DNA from: CAYXTI01 sp964468495
GTDB lineage: Bacteria; Pseudomonadota; Alphaproteobacteria; Rickettsiales; Rickettsiaceae
DNA: 64,000 nt
Direction of reading: 5' to 3'
Assembly (NCBI GenBank): GCA_964468495.1
Contig: CAYXTI010000015.1
Span: forward strand, 1-64,000
The translations under genes and the position numbers were made by a program. The notes beneath the pieces are model-generated. The model was not told where the DNA came from, ran no database searches, and was given only the letters and a program-made list of their open reading frames with translations. Shown one piece after another: positions 1 to 10,335 of this stretch. The first letter of the stretch is position 1. Each line of letters begins with the position of its first letter.

Positions 1-378
1 AGCACTATCCAAATCTAATATTTCTTTCCTATCCTTTAATATAAAAATAAGCTCACCTAATTGTTTTTTTAAAGACAATTCCATTTGATTTTTTTCTAAA
101 AAAAAAGAATCATTATCCATACCACTATGCTCCTCTATTATATTCTTGATAGAATATAATAGAGAAAAACATTTTTTGATACCAAGATCATTACTCTGCA
201 TATTATGTAATAATGACTGACTAACTAAATCATCTTTGTAAAAATTTAATTCTAATTCATTATTTCTTTCTTCTGCTCTATCTCTAGCAGTAAACTCTCT
301 ACAATAATTCTCAAATTTTTGTTTAGATCCACCTACTTTATAACTAGAAAGAAACTGCAAACCACTATTTATAATCAT
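1..378 (-). CDS. Hypothetical protein, 5' part only (runs off the window)
   Basis: An open minus-strand frame starts with ATG at 378 (MIINSGLQFLSSYK) and stays open for 126 codons to the window edge, so the C-terminus is missing. The visible part is hydrophilic and probably largely helical, with many Glu, Lys and Asp residues, one Cys pair about 50 residues apart, and no signal peptide or membrane segment. I do not recognise the family. A flagellar hook-associated or coiled-coil structural protein is possible given flagellar genes elsewhere, but nothing in the sequence shows it. The frame contains a perfect 14-bp inverted repeat (133-164). It is divergent from ligA across a 525-bp spacer. Confidence 0.6.
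   Translation of the reverse strand, partial: MIINSGLQFLSSYKVGGSKQKFENYCREFTARDRAEERNNELELNFYKDDLVSQSLLHNMQSNDLGIKKCFSLLYSIKNIIEEHSGMDNDSFFLEKNQMELSLKKQLGELIFILKDRKEILDLDSA
133..164. repeat. Perfect 14-bp inverted repeat inside a coding frame
   Basis: Bases 133-146 are exactly complementary to 151-164, with the 4-nt loop TGAT. The repeat lies within the partial minus-strand gene and encodes roughly SLLYSIKNIIEE, so the frame is kept. It could form a stable mRNA or cruciform hairpin. Such repeats arise by chance more easily in AT-rich DNA, so function is not claimed. Confidence 0.6.
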
Positions 379-903
379 AAATCCTTAATAATTTATTATT
401 TATTACAACTTATAGTTTAAATTATTAAATTGTAAATTACAATGTTTTTTTAGCTTATAATTGTAAATCCAATTATCTTTAATAATATATTTACAAAAAT
501 CTTATAGAGATATATTTTTTTACCAAAAATTGACGAATTCTTTTAAATCATAAAAAATATATAACTAAAAATCATTATTATAATTTTTTATACCTTATTA
601 GAAAATATATAAATCTAGCCATATATTTAATATTTTAAAATAGTATCAAATAAAGCTACTTTTGCTAATATAGTCTTATAATTTTTAATTTATAATCTAA
701 ATATATCTTACTAATTCAGCTTCTTAAGCTTTTCTTAATAGATTCATTATCATTTATAAGTTTCAACTTATAACTAAAAGCTATAAATATCATTAATATT
801 GCGAATACATAAAAAAAAAGGTAGAATCAAATTCTTTCTAAAGGTAATAATGAGTACAATTTAATTTCAAAAAAACTATCAGTTAGTAAAAAAATAAACT
901 AAT
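379..903. other. Intergenic region between divergent genes
   Basis: This 525-bp, very AT-rich stretch separates the minus-strand partial gene from ligA. It must hold promoters for both, but I see no convincing -35/-10 pair, tRNA or conserved RNA. A short inverted repeat (AGCTT-CTT-AAGCT) lies near 719-731. No open frame with coding character was found on either strand. Confidence 0.5.
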
Positions 904-2985
904 ATGACTAATGATAATATAATTGACATAACCAGCATTAGTAATAAAAAAGGAAAAAAGCTAATTAAAAAACTAACTAAAGAAATTAATAAATACAATG
1001 AAGCGTATTATATAAAAAATGAATCTATTATATCTGATGCAAAATATGATCAATTACTTGATTTACTAAAAGCTCTAGAAAAAAAATTCCCCAAATTTAT
1101 TACTAAAAGCAATATAGAAAAAGTAGGAGCTGATTCTAGCGTACAATCTAAGTTTAAAAAGCATATCCATAAAGAAGCCATGTTATCTTTAGATAACGCT
1201 TTTTCAGAACAAGATATTGAAAAATTTATTACTAAAATTAATCGTTTTTTAAAAATAACTACTTTTCCTATAATTTGCTGCGAACCAAAAATTGATGGAG
1301 TCTCGTTTTCTGCAACTTATAGCAAAGGTAAACTAATAAAAGGAGCAACTAGAGGTAATGGCTATATAGGAGAAGATATTACAGAAAATATAAAAACTAT
1401 TAAAAACTTGCCCCATATAATAAATAATAACCTAAATTCTTTAGAAATAAGAGGAGAAATTTATTTAGAGAAAGAAGATTTTGATGACCTCAATATAAAA
1501 CAACAGCAACTAGGAAAAGAAAAATTTTCTAACCTAAGAAATGCTGCCTCAGGATCGCTACGTCAGTTAGACCATAATGTAACGGCTAATAGACCTTTAA
1601 AATATTTTGCCTATTCTATAGGAACAATAAATTCTTTTTTTATTAAGGATCAAATTGAAGTACTCAATAAATTAACTAATCTAGGGTTTAATGTTAATCC
1701 TCTATATGTATCAGCTAAATCCATAAAAGATATGCTTAACTTTTATCAAAAAATTATAGCAATTAGAGACACTCTTAAATATGAAATAGATGGTGTAGTA
1801 TATAAAATAAATAACTTTACTTTGCAACGCAGATTAGGTTCTACTAATAAATCCCCTAGATTTTCAATTGCCTATAAATTTCCAGCACTTATAGAAGAAA
1901 CAAAACTATTAAATATCTCAATTCAAGTTGGGCGTACTGGCATATTAACCCCTATTGCTAAACTTAAACCTCTAGATATAGGCGGAGTAAAAATATCAAA
2001 AGCTTCATTACATAATCATCAACAAATCAAAAAACTAGATATTAGAATTGGCGATACAGTAAAAGTTTATAGAGCAGGAGAAGTAATTCCAAAAATTTTA
2101 TCAATTAATATTAAGAAAAGAGATACTAATTCTAGCCCTTTTATCTTTCCAACTTATTGTCCTTCATGCAAATCGCAATTATTAATAAATGAAAAAAAAC
2201 CTATAATACGCTGCAATAATGGTTTAAACTGTCCTAAGCAAATAGAAGAATCTATTATCCATTTTGTTAATAAGAATGCAATGAATATAGAAGGCTTAGG
2301 AAAAAAAAGGATAAGATTTTTATTAGAACATAAAATGATATCCAGTATTCCTGATATTTTTTTATTAGAAAAAAATAATCATATCAATAAGTTACATACT
2401 ATAACTGGATGGGGTATAAAATCAACTCAAAAATTGTTTGAACATATTAACCTATCTAAAACAATAGCTTTAGAAAAATTTATTTATGCTATAGGAATTA
2501 AAAACATAGGGCAAAATCATGCTAAAACTTTAAGTCGTGAATTTAAAACAATAGATATGTTTTTTAAATCTATGCTAGAACTAGCAAAACACAATAAAAA
2601 TATCTACAATCAGCTATATAGCCTTGAAGATATTTCTACAAACAAAATAAATAATTTAAAAAACTTTTTTTTATGCGAACAAAATATTAATATAATAAAA
2701 CAGCTATTATTAATATTAATAATAACTAACTATAAAGAAAATAAACAGGGTTTATTATTTAGAAATGAAATAATAATCTTTAGTGGTAAATTAAAATTAT
2801 TCTCAAGAAATGAAGCAAAAGTAAAAGCTCAACAACTAGGAGCTCAGATTTCTAGTTCTATTACAACTAAAACAACATTGCTAATAGTAGGAGAAAATCC
2901 TGGCAGTAAGGTTAGAGAAGCTACAAAATTAGGAATAAAAATTATATCAGAACAAGAATGGTATAACATTATTAATAATAAATAA
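904..2985 (+). CDS. ligA: NAD+-dependent DNA ligase LigA
   Basis: Seals nicks in duplex DNA using NAD+, joining Okazaki fragments and completing repair. At 693 residues it is full length for the family (about 670). Visible are the N-terminal Ia domain (YNEAYY near 31-36), the nucleotidyltransferase motif CEPKIDG with adenylated Lys129, and the OB-fold. A four-Cys zinc finger follows (C419, C422, C437, C443), then helix-hairpin-helix segments and a C-terminal BRCT domain from about 615. The ATG at 904 has no clear Shine-Dalgarno sequence. The next gene follows 45 bp downstream on the same strand. Assignment is firm. Confidence 0.96.
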   Translation: MTNDNIIDITSISNKKGKKLIKKLTKEINKYNEAYYIKNESIISDAKYDQLLDLLKALEKKFPKFITKSNIEKVGADSSVQSKFKKHIHKEAMLSLDNAFSEQDIEKFITKINRFLKITTFPIICCEPKIDGVSFSATYSKGKLIKGATRGNGYIGEDITENIKTIKNLPHIINNNLNSLEIRGEIYLEKEDFDDLNIKQQQLGKEKFSNLRNAASGSLRQLDHNVTANRPLKYFAYSIGTINSFFIKDQIEVLNKLTNLGFNVNPLYVSAKSIKDMLNFYQKIIAIRDTLKYEIDGVVYKINNFTLQRRLGSTNKSPRFSIAYKFPALIEETKLLNISIQVGRTGILTPIAKLKPLDIGGVKISKASLHNHQQIKKLDIRIGDTVKVYRAGEVIPKILSINIKKRDTNSSPFIFPTYCPSCKSQLLINEKKPIIRCNNGLNCPKQIEESIIHFVNKNAMNIEGLGKKRIRFLLEHKMISSIPDIFLLEKNNHINKLHTITGWGIKSTQKLFEHINLSKTIALEKFIYAIGIKNIGQNHAKTLSREFKTIDMFFKSMLELAKHNKNIYNQLYSLEDISTNKINNLKNFFLCEQNINIIKQLLLILIITNYKENKQGLLFRNEIIIFSGKLKLFSRNEAKVKAQQLGAQISSSITTKTTLLIVGENPGSKVREATKLGIKIISEQEWYNIINNK

Positions 2986-3030
2986 AATTTTGATAGATTA
3001 AGTTATAATATATAAATAAAAAGAAAAAAC

Positions 3031-4758
3031 ATGATATATGAAAGAATTACACAGCTTAGGAAGCTATTTTATCAAAAAGGTATTAATGGTTACATAATAC
3101 CTAGTAATGATGAATATTTTTGTGAATATACTAATATAGATAAAAAAAGATTACAATTTATAACTGGTTTTTCAGGATCTAATGGAATAGCAATTATTTT
3201 AAATAAAACCGCTCTTTTTTTCACAGACGGAAGATATATTGATCAATCTTATATAGAAGTTGATAATAAAATATTCCATATATTCAATCAAGATCTAATT
3301 AAAAATTTTAAATGGGTATCTTACATAAGTACACATGATGTTATAGGGTTTGATCCTAAATTATTTTCAATAAAAACTTTAATCCATTTTCAAGCACTAA
3401 ATTTAAAGCCTGAACCTATTAACTTAATAGATCACATTTGGTTAGATAAACCTAGAATAATACAATCAGATATATATCTTTACCCTGAGAAATTTGCTGG
3501 CCAAAGCCATGAATCAAAAATTAAAAAATGTATTAATTTCTTATTAGAACATAGAGCTGCAGCCTTACTTATTACAAATCCAGAAAGTGTCTGTTGGTTA
3601 CTTAATATTAGAGCTAACGATATAAAATTCTCTCCTTTGCTATTAGCACATTGTATAGTAACAAATAACAACATCTATTTATTTATAGATCAATCTAGAA
3701 TTGATAAAAATGTACTTAAAATTTTAAAAAATATTTCTATTATAGATAATAATAAACTTATTGAAATAATATTAAACATTAATGGAAAAATTTTGTATGA
3801 CGAAAATCAATGCTCATTATATTTAACTCATTACATAAAAAAGAAAAGTCATAAAAATATAACAAATCCTTGTCTATTATGGAAAGCATGTAAAAACTCT
3901 CAAGAACTAAAATCAGCAATAGAAATTCATATTAAAGATTCTGTTGCTATATGTGAATTTCTTAGCTTTTTAAAAAATAATGCTATTAATAATTACACTG
4001 AGTATGATATAGCACAAATTCTAGTAAAATATAGAGAAAAAAATGATCATTATATCATGGATAGTTTTCCGCCTATTTGTGCATATAGAGAAAATGCTGC
4101 TTTTATACATTATAAAGCTACTAAAAAATCTGCAAAAAAATTATCTGGAAATGGTTTATTATTGATAGATTCTGGAGGACAATATATCGGGGCAACTACA
4201 GATATCACTAGAACTATTGCTATAGGAGAAAACCTTAGTGAAAAATATAAAAATGATTATACTAGAGTTTTAAAAGGAAACATCGCTTTAAATATGATTA
4301 AATTTCCTAAAAACACTATTTGTGGCGCTCATTTAGATGTACTAGCTAGACAATATTTATGGAATAATTATCAAGATTATAATCATTCTACCGGTCATGG
4401 CGTAGGAAACTTTTTAAACGTGCATGAAGGCCCACAAAAAATATCATTAAATAGTTTTGATACACCATTATTGCCTGGTATGATACTATCAAATGAGCCT
4501 GGATTATATGTTCCTGGAAAGTATGGTATAAGAATAGAAAACTTAATGTATGTTGATCAAACTAACCATAAAGATTTTTTACAATTTAACACTCTAACTA
4601 TGGTTCCATACGCAAAAAATTTAATTAATCTAGCAATGCTTACTGATTATGAGATCAAGTATTTGGATAATTATTATGAACAAATAGTAGAACTTGTTTT
4701 TCCTTTATTAACTACAACTTCTCAAAATTGGTTAAAACATGAAATTCATTTTTCATAA
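3031..4758 (+). CDS. pepP: Xaa-Pro aminopeptidase, M24B family
   Basis: Cytoplasmic metallopeptidase removing an N-terminal residue that precedes proline. The 575-residue length and architecture fit the long aminopeptidase P type: two creatinase-like N-terminal domains (1 to about 300) and a C-terminal pita-bread domain. All five metal ligands are present: D380 and D391 in DSGG...TTDITRT, H456 in STGHGVG, E489 in SNEPG, and E503 in GIRIEN. The HEGP loop (465-468) also matches. It probably supports peptide recycling in a host-dependent cell. It lies between ligA and the converging prfA with only 17 bp after its stop. The family is sure; the symbol is less so, since pepP and app are both used. 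Confidence 0.9.
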   Translation: MIYERITQLRKLFYQKGINGYIIPSNDEYFCEYTNIDKKRLQFITGFSGSNGIAIILNKTALFFTDGRYIDQSYIEVDNKIFHIFNQDLIKNFKWVSYISTHDVIGFDPKLFSIKTLIHFQALNLKPEPINLIDHIWLDKPRIIQSDIYLYPEKFAGQSHESKIKKCINFLLEHRAAALLITNPESVCWLLNIRANDIKFSPLLLAHCIVTNNNIYLFIDQSRIDKNVLKILKNISIIDNNKLIEIILNINGKILYDENQCSLYLTHYIKKKSHKNITNPCLLWKACKNSQELKSAIEIHIKDSVAICEFLSFLKNNAINNYTEYDIAQILVKYREKNDHYIMDSFPPICAYRENAAFIHYKATKKSAKKLSGNGLLLIDSGGQYIGATTDITRTIAIGENLSEKYKNDYTRVLKGNIALNMIKFPKNTICGAHLDVLARQYLWNNYQDYNHSTGHGVGNFLNVHEGPQKISLNSFDTPLLPGMILSNEPGLYVPGKYGIRIENLMYVDQTNHKDFLQFNTLTMVPYAKNLINLAMLTDYEIKYLDNYYEQIVELVFPLLTTTSQNWLKHEIHFS

Positions 4759-4775
4759 AAATTCACTGCAAAAAA

Positions 4776-5846
4776 TTAATCTTCTTCTACCAACCTTCTA
4801 GAATTTGCATCTGATATTAGTGCATTAATAAAATCATCTAACTTCCCTTCTTTAAGTACTGGAATAATTTTATACATTGTCAAATTAATGCGATGATCAC
4901 TAATACGACCTTGAGGAAAATTATAAGTACGTATCCTTTCAGACCTATCACCTGACCCTATTTGCGCTTTACGGGATGAAGTACGTTCTATAATATTTTT
5001 TTGTCTCTCTAATTCATATACTCGAGATCTTAGAATTTTTAATGCTTTTGCTTTATTTTTATGTTGAGATTTCTCATCTTGTTGACAAACTACTATCCCT
5101 GTTGGAAGGTGAGTTATCCTAATAGCTGAATCAGTAGTATTCACATGTTGTCCTCCTGCTCCAGACGATCTATAAGTATCAATCCTCAAATCACTATCTA
5201 TAATATTAACATCTACTTCTTCCGCTTCTGGTAAAACTGCTACAGTTGCTGCTGAGGTATGTATTCTGCCACTAGATTCTGTTAAAGGAACCCTTTGTAC
5301 TCTATGAACTCCAGCTTCATACTTTAATCTTGCAAAAACACTGTCACCCTTTATTAAGGCTGAAGCCTCTTTATAACCTCCTACTCCTATTTCAGTAATA
5401 GACAATATCTCAAATTTCCAACCTTTTAACTCAGCATAACGCTGATACATTAAAAATAAATCTGCTGCAAATAGAGCTGCTTCTCCTCCTCCTGTTCCTG
5501 CTCTTACTTCGATTATTGCGCTTTTATTATCATCATGGTCTTTAGGCAATAGTAAAATTTTTATCTCTTTTTCAACAATAAGATGTTTTTTCTTTAACTG
5601 ATTAATCTCTTCTATTGCTAATAGTTTAGTCCCTTGATCAATATCACCTTCTTGTGATAAATCATAAGCACTCTCCAAATCAGAAATTATTTTATAATAC
5701 TCATTAATCTTCTGCACAATAGGAGTAAGTTCAGCATACTCTTTAGAATAATCAATATAATGCTCTTGAGTAAAACCAACTGATAAATAATCAGACAATA
5801 CCTTATATCTATTCTTTATTTTATCTAAATGCTCTTTAAAAACCAT
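4776..5846 (-). CDS. prfA: Peptide chain release factor 1
   Basis: Recognises UAA and UAG stop codons and triggers peptidyl-tRNA hydrolysis. The 356-residue length is normal. The catalytic GGQ is at 231-233 within SSGAGGQHVN. The anticodon tripeptide position (187-189) reads PLT in the context RVQRVPLTESSGRIHT. The class I factor core GTGGGEAALFA is near 117-127. PLT differs from the PAT of E. coli RF1 but keeps the P-x-T pattern that separates RF1 from RF2 (SPF). It follows ppdK by 3 bp on the same strand, so the two are probably co-transcribed. Confidence 0.95.
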   Translation of the reverse strand: MVFKEHLDKIKNRYKVLSDYLSVGFTQEHYIDYSKEYAELTPIVQKINEYYKIISDLESAYDLSQEGDIDQGTKLLAIEEINQLKKKHLIVEKEIKILLLPKDHDDNKSAIIEVRAGTGGGEAALFAADLFLMYQRYAELKGWKFEILSITEIGVGGYKEASALIKGDSVFARLKYEAGVHRVQRVPLTESSGRIHTSAATVAVLPEAEEVDVNIIDSDLRIDTYRSSGAGGQHVNTTDSAIRITHLPTGIVVCQQDEKSQHKNKAKALKILRSRVYELERQKNIIERTSSRKAQIGSGDRSERIRTYNFPQGRISDHRINLTMYKIIPVLKEGKLDDFINALISDANSRRLVEED

Positions 5847-5849
5847 AAT

Positions 5850-8510
5850 TCATTTTTTTTTCATCAATTGTTTAATCATACTTTGTGCTGCAGCTATTCT
5901 TGCTATAGGAATACGGTACGGAGAACAAGATACATAGTCTACATTAACATTATGAAAAAAATCAATTGATTCCGGATTACCTGCATGTTCTCCACATACC
6001 CCTAATTTTAATGAAGGATTTGCTTTAAGCCCTTGATTTATAGCATTTTTTATTAAAAGACCTACTCCTTCTTTATCAATTACTACAAAAGGATCTTTTT
6101 CTAATATTTTTTGTTGAAGATATACTGATAAAATCACTCCTGTATCATCTCTGGATATACCAAATGTGGTCTGTGTTAAGTCATTAGTCCCAAAACTAAA
6201 ATAATCCACTATAGGAGCTATTTTATAAGCAGTAAGTGCTGCCCTTGGCAATTCGATCATAGTACCAAGCTTTATTTTAAATTTTTTATTATATAATGAT
6301 TCTAATTTTTTAACTTCCTGTAAAATAGATGATTTTATTACTTCCAACTCTTTTACATCAAAAACTAAAGGTATCATTACTTCTATATTTTCGCTATATG
6401 ACAACTTAGGTTCTTCTATTGATAATTCATATATCGCTAAAAATATAGCTTTTATTTGCATAATATATATTTCTGGAAATGAGATTCCTAATCTACAACC
6501 TCTGTTTCCTAGCATAGGATTTATTTCGCGTAATGAGTTTAGCTTATTATTAACTACTGACACTGGAATTTTTAGTAAATTTGCTATTGCCATTACCTCT
6601 TTTTCCGTTTTAGGTAAAAACTCATGTAAAGGTGGATCCAATAACCTTATATTTATTGGTTTTCCATCTAGTATTTTTAATAATAATTTAAAGTCATAAA
6701 TTTGTAATGGTAATAATTTATTTATTGCCTCCATTCTAGATTCTAAATCTGTAGCTATAATCATTTGTTGTACTAATTCAATTCTATTATGTTGAAAAAA
6801 CATATGCTCCGTACGACATAACCCTATTCCTTCAGCTCCAAATTTTATTGCGTTAGCTACATCACAGACTGTCTCAGCATTTGCTCTTATCTTTAATCTT
6901 TTCTCTTGGTCAGCCCATTTTAGCATTTGATCAAGTTCCTCTGAAAATTTGCAATCTACTAATTTTATCACTCCAACAATGATATTACCTGTTGACCCAT
7001 CTATAGTAATAATACTATTATTACTTATCTTTTCTTTATTATTAATAATAAAATAATGCTCCTGTTCATTAATAATTAAGCCTTGAACAGCGCATACACA
7101 TGGTTTTCCTAGCCCTCTTGCAACTACAGCAGCATGCGATGTCATACCTCCTCGAGCAGTAATTATCCCTTCGGAAATATTCATACCTTTTATATCTTCT
7201 GGATTAGTATCAACTCTTACTAAAATCACTTTATGATGTTGGCTTAGTTTCTCTGCTTGCCTAGTAGAAAAAACTACAATACCTGTTGCTACCCCTGGTG
7301 ATGCTGGTAAACCCTTTGCTATTATATCAGGTTTTGTACTATAATCTATAGTTGTATATAATAACTCTGAGATTTTTTCTAGATCAACCCTTATTAAAGC
7401 CTCTTGCTTAGAAATTAAATTTTCTCTTACCATATCAGTAGCTATCTTAACTGTAGCAACAGAAGATCTTTTTCCAATCCTAGTTTGAAGAATATATAAT
7501 TTTCTTTCTTCAATTGTGAATTCTATATCCTGCATATCTTTATAATGACATTCAAGTCTCTCGCAAATTTGTTTTAACTCTACTAAAACATCTGGCATCA
7601 ATGATTCCATCGACTTATTTGATTGATTTATATTACTAAAAATTGGATAAGGAGTCTTATTTCCAGATACTATATCTTCTCCTTGAGCATTTATTAAAAA
7701 TTCCCCAAATAACTTATTTTTTCCATCAACAGGCGATCTAGTAAAAACCACTCCTGAACCTGATGTTTTACCTTTATTACCAAACACCATAGTTTGTACA
7801 TTTACTGCTGTTCCTACATCATGAGGTATATGATTAATTTTCCTATATAATACTGCTCTTGGATTATCCCAGGACTTTATTACAACTATAATAGCTCTAT
7901 ATAACTGCTGATATGGATCACTATCTATTTCTCTTTTGCTGTGTTGTTTAATAAGTAACTTATAATCTGCAATTACATTTTTTAATAATTGATTAAAGCA
8001 CTGACCATTTTTTTTCTTATGCATTTCATAAATATTAGAAAAAAAAGAGTGAGGAATTCCTAACACTATTGATGAATACATTTCAAGAAATCTTCTATAA
8101 CTATCATATACAAAATAAGGATTATTATCTTTATCGATTAAACCTTCAATTACTTTATCGTTCATCCCTAGATTTAAAACTGTATCCATCATGCCAGGCA
8201 TAGAAAAAACAGAACTTGACCTTACTGACAATAATAAAGGATTATCTTGTGATCCAAACTTCTTATTAGTAATTTTTTCTAATTTTAAAACAGCATTTAT
8301 TATTTCTTTTTGTATTTTATTATTAATTATATTATTTTTTTTATTATAATAATTATGACATAATTTAGTAGAAATTGTAAATCCATCTGGAACAGGCAAA
8401 GATAAATTAGACATCTCTGCTAAGTTAGCACCTTTATTACCTAGTATCTTTTTTAAAGATATATTTCCTTCAGCCCCATTACATCCAAAATGGTAAATTA
8501 ACTTATTCAT
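5850..8510 (-). CDS. ppdK: Pyruvate, phosphate dikinase
   Basis: Interconverts pyruvate, ATP and phosphate with phosphoenolpyruvate, AMP and pyrophosphate. In Rickettsiales it links imported pyruvate or PEP to central metabolism where glycolysis is missing. Length (886 residues) is normal. The nucleotide-binding domain carries SVRSSSVFSMPGMMDT. The swivelling domain has GGMTSHAAVVARG with phosphorylated His459. The C-terminal TIM barrel ends with GVCGEHAGNP containing catalytic Cys839. Pyrophosphate is disposed of by Ppa, encoded at 13143-13682. The stop is TGA and prfA starts 4 bases later. Confidence 0.96.
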   Translation of the reverse strand: MNKLIYHFGCNGAEGNISLKKILGNKGANLAEMSNLSLPVPDGFTISTKLCHNYYNKKNNIINNKIQKEIINAVLKLEKITNKKFGSQDNPLLLSVRSSSVFSMPGMMDTVLNLGMNDKVIEGLIDKDNNPYFVYDSYRRFLEMYSSIVLGIPHSFFSNIYEMHKKKNGQCFNQLLKNVIADYKLLIKQHSKREIDSDPYQQLYRAIIVVIKSWDNPRAVLYRKINHIPHDVGTAVNVQTMVFGNKGKTSGSGVVFTRSPVDGKNKLFGEFLINAQGEDIVSGNKTPYPIFSNINQSNKSMESLMPDVLVELKQICERLECHYKDMQDIEFTIEERKLYILQTRIGKRSSVATVKIATDMVRENLISKQEALIRVDLEKISELLYTTIDYSTKPDIIAKGLPASPGVATGIVVFSTRQAEKLSQHHKVILVRVDTNPEDIKGMNISEGIITARGGMTSHAAVVARGLGKPCVCAVQGLIINEQEHYFIINNKEKISNNSIITIDGSTGNIIVGVIKLVDCKFSEELDQMLKWADQEKRLKIRANAETVCDVANAIKFGAEGIGLCRTEHMFFQHNRIELVQQMIIATDLESRMEAINKLLPLQIYDFKLLLKILDGKPINIRLLDPPLHEFLPKTEKEVMAIANLLKIPVSVVNNKLNSLREINPMLGNRGCRLGISFPEIYIMQIKAIFLAIYELSIEEPKLSYSENIEVMIPLVFDVKELEVIKSSILQEVKKLESLYNKKFKIKLGTMIELPRAALTAYKIAPIVDYFSFGTNDLTQTTFGISRDDTGVILSVYLQQKILEKDPFVVIDKEGVGLLIKNAINQGLKANPSLKLGVCGEHAGNPESIDFFHNVNVDYVSCSPYRIPIARIAAAQSMIKQLMKKK

Positions 8511-8548
8511 GAAACTATTTTATTTAAACAATAATACTAATGACACAA

Positions 8549-9118
8549 CTACATAAACGTACAACAATCTTCAAAACTAAGCCGGGGAAGTTTTGGATAT
8601 TTATTATTTTTCTGCTTATATCCTAAATTACAAATAAAATTAGATTTAAAATTACCATTAGCAAAAAAAGTTGAATCAAGCAATGACCTATCAAAACCAC
8701 TCATAGGTCCACAACCTAATCCATAACCCTTAGCTATCACCATAAAATAAGCAGCCTGTAAAGTAGAACTATGTATCGCTGTTTCCTCTGATTTCTCTAA
8801 TGAACGTAAAAAATATTCCTTCATTTTAGAATTAGGATATAAAATATCCATTTTATTATAAAAAAATCTATCATAAGCAAAAATAGCTGTAACCGGAGCT
8901 GCCATAGCCTTTTCTTTATTAGAACTATACAAGCACTTAATTAATTTTTCTTTTTCATTTGCGCTTTGAACAAAGATAATTCTTAAAGGGCAAGAATTAG
9001 CAGATGTTGGGCCTAATTTCATTAAATCATATATTTTTACTAATAAAGACTTATCTACCTTCTTGTCTAAAAAACTATAACAAGTACTATCTAAGAAAAT
9101 CTCCTCTAATGTTAACAT
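8549..9118 (-). CDS. Nitroreductase family protein, RutE/HadB-like
   Basis: A 189-residue FMN-dependent oxidoreductase of the nitroreductase fold. The N-terminal segment IYDLMKLGPTSANSCPLRIIF closely follows the RutE/malonic semialdehyde reductase pattern, and the C-terminal GYGLGCGPMSGFD and ICNLGYK segments complete the family signature. RutE acts in pyrimidine degradation, but no other rut genes are visible, so a general enone, aldehyde or quinone reductase role is as likely. It is 38 bp upstream of ppdK on the same strand. The start is ATG at 9118. Family is sure, substrate unknown. Confidence 0.8.
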   Translation of the reverse strand: MLTLEEIFLDSTCYSFLDKKVDKSLLVKIYDLMKLGPTSANSCPLRIIFVQSANEKEKLIKCLYSSNKEKAMAAPVTAIFAYDRFFYNKMDILYPNSKMKEYFLRSLEKSEETAIHSSTLQAAYFMVIAKGYGLGCGPMSGFDRSLLDSTFFANGNFKSNFICNLGYKQKNNKYPKLPRLSFEDCCTFM

Positions 9119-9237
9119 AATTTTTTATTATTAAACTATTTCCAACTAAATAAACACATAATAATATATCACTTTAATAGTTATTTTAAAATCAATTCTT
9201 TTTATAAAAATTAATAATAAAGTGATTATTTATTTAT

Positions 9238-10281
9238 CTATTTATTAAAATAAAACTTATTATTAAAATAATGAACCTTTACTTGAGTAGTATCAAACTT
9301 ATAATTAAAAATTTTATTTCTAACTATATTACTAATAATATTATACAGCTCTTCTTGAGTAATAAAAAAATCTTTTGTAAATAATTTATTAATCAAAAAC
9401 TCTATATGAGACATTGAAACCTCAAATTTTCCTATACACCCCAATTCATATTCTAAACGTATGTTCCCTTCTATACTAACTAAAGATTCATTGTTATAAA
9501 TGCTTGCATTTTTGATCTTTAAAAAAGGTACTGCTTCTTTTTTTGTTTTATTGCCTGACAACAATAAATATACTATATCAACTTCTAAATGAGCACTTTT
9601 ATTGCTATATTCTTTATATATTTGATTATATATTACTGGAATTTTCTCTTTAAATTTTTTAGATTTACTCTTATAAAGCTCTTTACTCAAAAAATTAGTT
9701 ATTTCTAATAAACTAGCAATATTATTCTGTAAATAGATTTCAAATTTATGATTAAATGTCCAGGAAGATATCATATGTTCAGTGCTAAAAACTAAAAGAG
9801 AGGGATAATATAAATATAAACTTTTATTTAATGTAAATACTATATCTATATCTTCTGTACTACTTAAATAGTATTGAGTATTAGGTAATTTATTTTTAAC
9901 TGCTAAAATTATTTTATCTATATTTTCTAATTTTCTATTTATTTATCCTCCCTGTTTTCTATGATAGCAATAGTAAATATTAGGATCTATTATTAAATGA
10001 AAATCTTTTAATAAATAACTAAAAACAAACTTAATTTCATTTAGTCTTATTTCATGCATATCATCTTTTTGAGCTTGATATACTATTTTAACTGGTTTAA
10101 ATTTTATATAAAAATTTCTAGGAAAACCTCCTATCGAAATATCTTTATAATTAAATTCTAATTGCTCTTCTAATGTTAATTGGCGTATAAATTGCTTAAC
10201 TCTGCTTTGAGCAAAATATGCTATAGAAAACCATAATATTAAAAAATAACTATAGAAAAAATAATATATATAATTAATTTT
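9238..10281 (-). pseudogene. Broken DUF2125-like membrane-anchored protein gene
   Basis: One minus-strand frame runs from just after a TAA at 10282-10284 down to 9238 (348 codons) and is interrupted by a single in-frame TAA at 9943-9945. Both halves stay in phase. The upstream half has a hydrophobic segment (YIYYFFYSYFLILWF) followed by GGFPRNFYIKFKPVKIVY, like the start of DUF2125 proteins of alphaproteobacteria, whose usual length of 330-350 residues fits the whole frame. No ATG, GTG or TTG precedes the hydrophobic segment in frame, so the start also seems lost. The downstream half could still be made as a 178-residue fragment from ATG 9774 (9238-9774). A sequencing error could explain the TAA but not easily the missing start. 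The family call is moderate. Confidence 0.6.
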
Positions 10282-10335
10282 TTATAAACAGACACTCTTT
10301 TGTATTGCACCTATATAACTTAATCATTTCTTTCA

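Noticed and set aside
5280..5290. Release factor tripeptide PLT instead of PAT as a sign of changed stop-codon use
   Set aside because: It keeps the P-x-T form of RF1; TAA, TAG and TGA all end genes normally here, so no code change is indicated.
9943..9945. In-frame TAA as a recoded stop
   Set aside because: Known recoding uses TGA or TAG; RF1 is present, and the start of this gene is lost as well, so decay is simpler.
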